Of a DNA stretch of 23,887 nt, positions 19,417 through 23,887 are shown one piece after another. The position numbers were made by a program, and so were the translations under genes. The notes under the pieces are model-generated. The model made no database searches and had not been told where the DNA came from. It saw only the letters and a list, made by a program, of their open reading frames with translations. How positions within the stretch are numbered: position 1 is the stretch's first letter; each line of letters starts with the position of its first letter. The DNA is from Didymodactylos carnosus (Eukaryota > Rotifera > Eurotatoria > Philodinida > Philodinidae): positions 1 through 23,887 of the forward strand of contig CAJNOQ010002530.1 in NCBI GenBank assembly GCA_905250885.1, written 5' to 3'.

Positions 19417-20382
19417 TCTAGTATAGATTTTCACTACTTTTTTGACCTTTTCCGAAAAGCGAACGTTGCCACGAGAGTCAGCGTGGTCGAGAATCCATGT
19501 TTCCATCTACTTTCAAGTTTCCCCAATTTGGTATTAAACCGTTAAGTAGGTTTTGATTTAATATTTATTAAAAATACAGTGGCAGACACTATATTTTGAG
19601 AAGGATCGTTCCTCCACCACATTACTGAGTTATCTGCGAACAGTTTCTCTCATCAATGTCTCTTCATTTTATTCATAATACATCAAAACAACAATAAAAT
19701 ACATCACATGTTTAAAGCTTCTTACCAACAGGGAATATTAGCTACTGTATGTTCAGTTAGGCGTTCTTCGGATCATGACCGCTTCAACTAAATACGTATT
19801 CACCGATGATCAAAGGTACACGCAAGAATAAGAACGATCTGTCTGACCTGAGAAAAAGACATCGTTAGCAGTTTGATATCGGTTTATAGTAATTATATTC
19901 TTTTTCTTTTGAAAAAAAGCTCACATCCTGAGAAACATGTACGCTCTTGGTACCCCTCGCGTTCTCCCGCACATGTCTGCCCCATGTGATTAATTAATAC
20001 AGAAAGAACGTCTCATTAACAAATATATATGTGTGTAGTCCTGTCCCAGTAAAAATAATTTTAGAGTTCGCATCTAGTACTGAATTATTAAAAAGAAACT
20101 GAATAATTGATCTATTTCAATAAATACTCGTAAAATAGTCGAAACCGCTTCAGAAACAGTATAAATGCTCTCACTATACTGGTACTCATTCGATAAAGTG
20201 ATAATCTTCTCCATTTATCTTACTGACTGCAGTATTTCAGTCATTTCAATTTCCGATTATCGAATCAAATGCTAGAAGTTATTCCATTCATACAGAATAT
20301 ATAATTAATAATACTCTTCCATTTTTTAAATTTATATATTTATTTGATTTTGTCGATATGTAATCTTTCATTCACTTTTGTA
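19417..20382. other. Gene-free spacer
   Basis: No supported coding frame is seen. An acceptor-like TTCACTTTTGTAG directly precedes the RT scrap at 20383, probably by chance. Confidence 0.35.
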
Positions 20383-20517
20383 GAATGGGGTACCACGCAG
20401 GATTCTGTTATTTCTCTCACGCTTTTTCTTATTTTTATAGCTGATTTAGTTCATTCTTGTCACGATGAATTGAGCCATTTTTATGCCAATGACCTGTCTT
20501 TATTTATTTCTGTGTCA
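20383..20517 (+). pseudogene. LINE reverse transcriptase scrap (blocks B-C)
   Basis: The frame encodes WGTTQDSVISLTLFLIFIAD and then LSHFYANDLSLFI. This corresponds to RT block B (usually GxPQGSVLSPxLF) and the catalytic block (usually YADD). The first catalytic aspartate is replaced by Asn (YAND), so the copy is dead. The wording differs from the minus-strand RT at 3023-4277, so a different LINE family is likely. Only about 45 codons remain. The frame runs on to 20616 without further RT similarity. Confidence 0.6.
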
Positions 20518-20725
20518 TTCCGAACACTATTCCAAGAGGCGATTTTTTCTCTTCGAAGTAAGGCTCAACGAGCCAGGAGCATATTGGGCCACGCGGCCGG
20601 ACAAACTCAATGTTAAAAAGACCGACTTGCGTCAAGTCTTTCAGACCAGATAAATTTAATATCGTATTTTGTAGAATGTAAGAATACAAAAATAATGATA
20701 TTAATAACTCATAATTGCATTTCAG

Positions 20726-20826
20726 TAATGTTGATGTTGAAAGCGTGCATTGGACATTCTACATCAATGAGATCGAAAAAGAAAATCACTCTGAGAAAAC
20801 ACTCTTTATCGGCGCTGATGTGACAG
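20726..20826 (+). pseudogene. Isolated exon resembling Argonaute PIWI core
   Basis: An acceptor (GCATTTCAG, to 20725) and a donor (ACAG|GTATGC, from 20827) bound 101 nt. One frame is fully open and encodes 33 residues ending KTLFIGADVT. The motif FxGADVT(HP) is characteristic of Argonaute PIWI domains, where its Asp is the first catalytic residue; the preceding helix-like part (FYINEIEKENHSEK) would fit the linker before it. The His-Pro that normally follows is not encoded here. No neighbouring exons with PAZ, MID or later PIWI motifs were found on either side. It is probably a remnant of an Argonaute-family gene. The call rests on a short motif and could be wrong. Confidence 0.4.
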
Positions 20827-21004
20827 GTATGCATACAAATTTTTAAGCTAATTTGCCTGAAGTCTTCTTTTTGAAAAATAAATAAACTATTTTTACATTC
20901 TTGTTTTAAATGACTAACTCGACTTGAATAGAATTTTGTACGTCTAGTGGTGGTTTTCTATCTATTCATAGTTTATTTTGCGATAAACAATAACCGAAAA
21001 GAAC
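20827..21004. other. Spacer after the Argonaute-like exon
   Basis: No continuation of the PIWI reading frame (expected HP, then a Gly/Pro-rich turn) is seen after the donor site. Confidence 0.4.
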
Positions 21005-21095
21005 TGCATCGGTAACTGAATTGGAAAGAAAACTGAGTACAGTATTGTTTAATCTGCCTAAGAAAACGAATATGGAACTATCGTATAACAGAAAG
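21005..21095 (+). repeat. Inverted repeat pair, left arm (91 bp)
   Basis: The stretch TGCATCGG...TAACTGAATTGGAAAGAAAA...AACAGAAAG is repeated in inverse orientation at 22738-22844 at high identity. The right copy holds 16 extra bases after TGCATCGG. The pair could be the TIRs of a ~1.84-kb transposon or two independent insertions in opposite orientation. Confidence 0.8.
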
Positions 21096-21401
21096 AACAT
21101 CTATATTCTTTTTTGTACTATACTTCCTTCACTTAATTGATTTGTATATTCAACCGGTACGAGGCTTCATGACTGAGACCACTTTTTTTGATGATTATTA
21201 ATTAGATTTAAAAAGTGGTCTCAATTTGGAATGTCTCTCGTTTCTTACAAATAAAATGTGGTCTCAATTTGGAATAGAGATTTTGTTCTTTTCGGGTACT
21301 TTGTACACTTTATAATTTCGAATCATTCTTTAATTAGGAATGATTGGCTACTGTAGACACATACATATATTACAATATAAGCAACGCGAAACACAGGCCA
21401 G

Positions 21402-21650
21402 TTATATTTTAGGTTCATAGTCATCATCATCTTTAAAGTTAGAATCTTTATCTAACTCAGCTATATAACGGTAGCTTAATGATCGTTATGTTGCTTTATA
21501 CGCTTCTAAATCCAAGTTTCCATTGAAATAATTCTTCTTTGCTTCGATTAAGCGGAGATCATTATTCACAGCTCTTAGCTTTCTTGGACGTGGACGTGGG
21601 TACACTGTTGTGCTTGTTCTAGTTCGTATTGTGACATTGTCCACCCTTCA
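21402..21650 (-). pseudogene. Coding-like minus-strand remnant, unknown family
   Basis: One minus-strand frame runs from about 21650 to TAA at 21402-21404, crossing an in-frame TAA at 21486-21488. Before the stop it reads TVYPRPRPRKLRAVNNDLRL and after it SLSYRYIAELDKDSNF, with an acidic end (KDDDDYEPKI). The composition is coding-like and continues across the stop, so this looks like an exon or small gene with one nonsense mutation. I do not recognise the protein. It lies between the inverted arms at 21005 and 22738, so it could be transposon cargo. Confidence 0.35.
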
Positions 21651-21681
21651 CTTGCCTGTATATAACGGATCCACGCTCAAA

Positions 21682-22026
21682 GATGCGGATGTGTTTCACA
21701 ATGCCTAAATGATAAAAAATCTTTGTATCAAAGGTCTTTATTGGAAGCACAGAAAGAATACTTACGAATTCAATTACCCATGATAACCTTCGACATGATT
21801 ATTGGTACGTGGTCTATTCCAATCAGACTCAGGCAAAAACGACCCAATTTTTTGGGTTATTTATCTAGATTCAGGTCCACGTGCAGTTCTCTATCATCAT
21901 GTATATTTATGTCTTGTCTTACATTTATTTGCTGAAAAACAAATTGAGTACAATGACGGTCTTCTCATCGTCAGATTCCCCGAAATTGTAACGGGTGCGG
22001 CCTCTCAGTATTTTCTATTTTTCTAG
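21682..22026 (+). pseudogene. Frameshifted coding-like remnant, unknown family
   Basis: Three short frames follow one another, each locally coding-like: CGCVSQCLNDKKSLYQ with LLEAQKEYLRIQLP, then HDYWYVVYSNQTQAKTTQFF, then DSGPRAVLYHHVYLCLVLHL with EYNDGLLIVRFPEIV. Moving between frames without losing protein-like sequence suggests one gene with at least two frameshifts. No family is recognised. The overlap of frames makes this uncertain. Confidence 0.25.
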
Positions 22027-22299
22027 TGTTTCTTTAGGACCCAAAGGTTAATGCTTTTTAAAAAGATGTGCCGCGAAATGCTCTGGAAAACCATACATAA
22101 ACTTTAATTTTAGAGCTTCAATTAAGAGAAAACTACGAAAATTGTACGAAAGACGAAAAGAATGAAAACGTTTTCTTTTGCTATTATTTACGTAAAAAAA
22201 GGGTTGCAAAAGTGAGAAGCCAGTTATTTTTATACTTCTGAATGTGCTCTTTCTCGTAGTTTGTAAAAAAGTCTTTTAGAACAGATGGTGTGGGAGAAA
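22027..22299. other. Spacer, nothing recognised
   Basis: AT-rich sequence without supported coding or repeat structure. Confidence 0.3.
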
Positions 22300-22703
22300 A
22301 CTAAAAAAGTAGCGAAACAATGCAGCTTTTTGGGTACTTGTCAATTGGGGGATACCTTCGCTGTACTCAATCATTTCTCATCATATAAATGCAAGATAAG
22401 GCATGAGTATATAGGATGATAGAGAATTTCAAGCGCTATCAGAATATATAATTACTTTTTTAAAAAAGCAATAGTATTGTTCTATAATGCTGATACATTT
22501 AAAAAGCAAATTGAAGAAATAGTAACAGAATGCAGTTCGTGGGAATCGGACAATGAGGGAGCCATCATTACACTCAATTTAGTTTTCAGCAAATAAATGC
22601 AAGACAAGACATAAATATACAGAGTGACACAGAACTCTGAGCGCTTTCAGAATATATAATTTTTTTTTAAAAATGTATTTTTATAGCGATGGTATATTAA
22701 AAA
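22300..22703. repeat. Diverged tandem duplication, ~208-bp unit
   Basis: Copy 1 (about 22300-22495) and copy 2 (about 22508-22703) align at a constant offset of 208 bp. Shared blocks include ATAAATGCAAGA, AGCGCT.TCAGAATATATAAT and AATGCAG. Divergence is considerable, so the duplication is old. No coding capacity is seen. Confidence 0.75.
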
Positions 22704-22737
22704 TATCGACTGCAACTATTTTTAAACAAAATACGAT

Positions 22738-22844
22738 CTTTCTGTTAGACGATAGTTCCATATTCGTTTTCTTAGGCAGATTAAACCATACTGTGCTCAA
22801 TTTTCTTTCCAATTCAGTTACTGGTGAATAAATTCACCGATGCA
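22738..22844 (-). repeat. Inverted repeat pair, right arm
   Basis: This is the reverse-complement partner of 21005-21095, from CTTTCTGTT to CCGATGCA. It carries the extra segment CTGGTGAATAAATTCA (22821-22836), which contains a small palindrome TGAATAAATTCA. The left arm may have lost it. Confidence 0.8.
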
Positions 22845-23639
22845 AATTTTGACGGCCGCCCATAAGTTCGTACAGTTGCATTGACAAAAAGTGCGAGCAA
22901 GGAGAGAAATTCATGCAGTATTACAATATCGTATGATATTACATATAATTCTTCCTTATTAGAATCTTTCAAGTGTTTATTTAATACATTAACCGGCATT
23001 TCAATTATTTTTATAACAGTATTGTATTGGCTATCTCAATGAATTTTAGAAGCGACGGGTATTGAACATTTAACAGCTTCCAAATTTTCTGCGAATTTCA
23101 GTACTCTGATGCGAATAATTCGCTATTTCAGCAACTTTAGCCAACGAAAAATAAGCACAGTTCGATTCTTTTAAACTGTCAATCACTACAAATAGTAAAG
23201 TGAGACTAAAGCATGGAATACGTAGTAAAGTATTGCAATTATGTATTAGAAGGACATGTGCATTAAAACTGCGACAAATATCATTTATTTTCTTTTTAAA
23301 GTTTTTTCTCTGTAATATAGTGTGAAATATATGCAACACGCTATCTTTTCTTTTCTGTGTATATGTTTTCCACTCAAAATTCTGTTTACACACAAAAAGA
23401 CACTGTAAAACAACGCAAAGAGGCAAAGAGAAAAAGAGTTGATATATCAACTACATCTCATAAGATTCTGATTCTCTGCTGATATATCAACTAGTCTTGC
23501 TCAGTGCGTTGTTGCGCAGTGCCTTTTTGTGTAAGGAGAACGAGTAGAGAACATATGCACAGAAACGAAAAAACAGCGTGTTTCATATATTTGACACTAT
23601 AGTGTAAAAGTTCTTTCGAAAAAATATATATATTAGATA
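22845..23639. other. AT-rich region without a supported gene
   Basis: A 126-codon minus-strand frame (23070-23450) is the longest here. It is rich in Phe, Leu, Cys and Lys and has no domain, so it is not called. A 14-bp direct repeat TGATATATCAACTA occurs near 23442 and again near 23480. Confidence 0.35.
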
Positions 23640-23887
23640 TATATGTTGTAGCCAAACTTAAAATTCAGTCAAATTTAAAATTTCTAGTTTGGGTAGCTAA
23701 AAGTAAAATTAGATTCTTGATTTTAATTTTGGTTAACCAAATTCTAAAGTCGGCTAGCCAAAATTAAAATTTCCAGTTTGGCTGGGATTCTTCAGCCAAA
23801 TTTAGAATCTGACTAGCATTCTCAAGCCAAAATTAAAATTTTAGGTTTCACTAGGCAAAAACTAGAAATTTTAGCTAGAAATTGTCT
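23640..23887. repeat. AT-rich palindromic repeat, motif AGCCAAAATTAAAATT (partial at edge)
   Basis: AGCCAAA followed by TTAAAATT-type sequence recurs near 23652, 23756, 23793 and 23833. Inverted forms (AATTTTGGTTAACC, AGTTTGGCT) lie between. The pattern continues to the window end, so its full size is unknown. It resembles the body of another palindromic element family, built on GGCTAGCC/GGTTAACC cores. Confidence 0.6.

Noticed and set aside
20590..20660. TQC motif just upstream of the PIWI-like exon, considered as a preceding Argonaute exon
   Set aside because: The frame hits a stop immediately after it and the following residues do not match the expected LKINxKLGG region.
20504..20689. 61-codon minus-strand frame opposite the RT scrap
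   Set aside because: Overlaps the tail of the RT fragment region, lacks a known domain, and the RT motif gives better support to the plus strand.
23070..23450. 126-codon minus-strand frame
   Set aside because: Composition follows AT-rich DNA (Phe, Lys, Cys, Leu), with no domain and no splice or start context.
1..23887. CRISPR array, operon or other prokaryotic system
   Set aside because: No regularly spaced direct repeats, no ribosome binding sites and no packed ORFs; introns and LINEs mark this as eukaryotic DNA.
23640..23887. Telomeric or centromeric satellite at the right edge
   Set aside because: Repeats vary in spacing and orientation and contain no TG-rich telomere unit; a palindromic element fits better.

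Overview
The window looks like eukaryotic, metazoan nuclear DNA: AT-rich, with almost no long ORFs and crowded with transposon remains. The best clue to the organism is a gene built like the multicopy F-box/leucine-rich-repeat-like genes that I associate with bdelloid rotifers. It has a 55-bp intron, a size typical of those genomes. This assignment is inference from protein style and intron size; no rRNA or mitochondrial marker is present.

Layout. 1-1275 holds two decayed coding stretches that resemble LINE ORF1 proteins: an SGNH/esterase-like end and a long low-complexity ORF with stops and a frameshift. 1583-1920 is an inverted-repeat (IR) element. 3023-4277 (minus) is a 5'-truncated LINE reverse transcriptase with a FADD catalytic box and a C-terminal CCHC motif, broken by two frameshifts. 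4360-5564 is a nest of DNA transposons: a ~1-kb element carrying a small Myb/SANT-like gene, a third-family insert inside it, and a 197-bp deletion derivative with a perfect TTA target-site duplication (TSD). 6467-7380 carries duplications around a single N and is probably an assembly join. 7390-9730 holds GTTAAC-rich palindromic elements, a ~500-bp foldback and a tRNA-like sequence.

10550-16350 is the core. An F-box N-terminal part (10550-11810) and a C-terminal LRR-like part (15666-16350) lie on the same strand, about 3.9 kb apart. The intervening DNA holds an element with ~190-bp TIRs around a gene-like fragment, a ~320-bp hairpin and a GTTAC cluster. Phase-compatible splice sites would join the halves into a protein of about 605 aa, so this is either one gene with a transposon-swollen intron or one gene broken by insertions.

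17569-23887 is again mostly elements: a 151-bp-arm foldback, a 353-bp IR element, a LINE RT scrap, an isolated exon resembling the Argonaute PIWI core, a distant IR pair at 21005/22738, a 208-bp tandem duplication and an AT-rich palindromic repeat at the right edge.

Apart from the F-box gene and possibly the Myb/SANT ORF, I see no intact protein-coding gene. The notable content is the density of unrelated palindromic element families, and the evidence that they nest in one another and separate the two halves of a gene.
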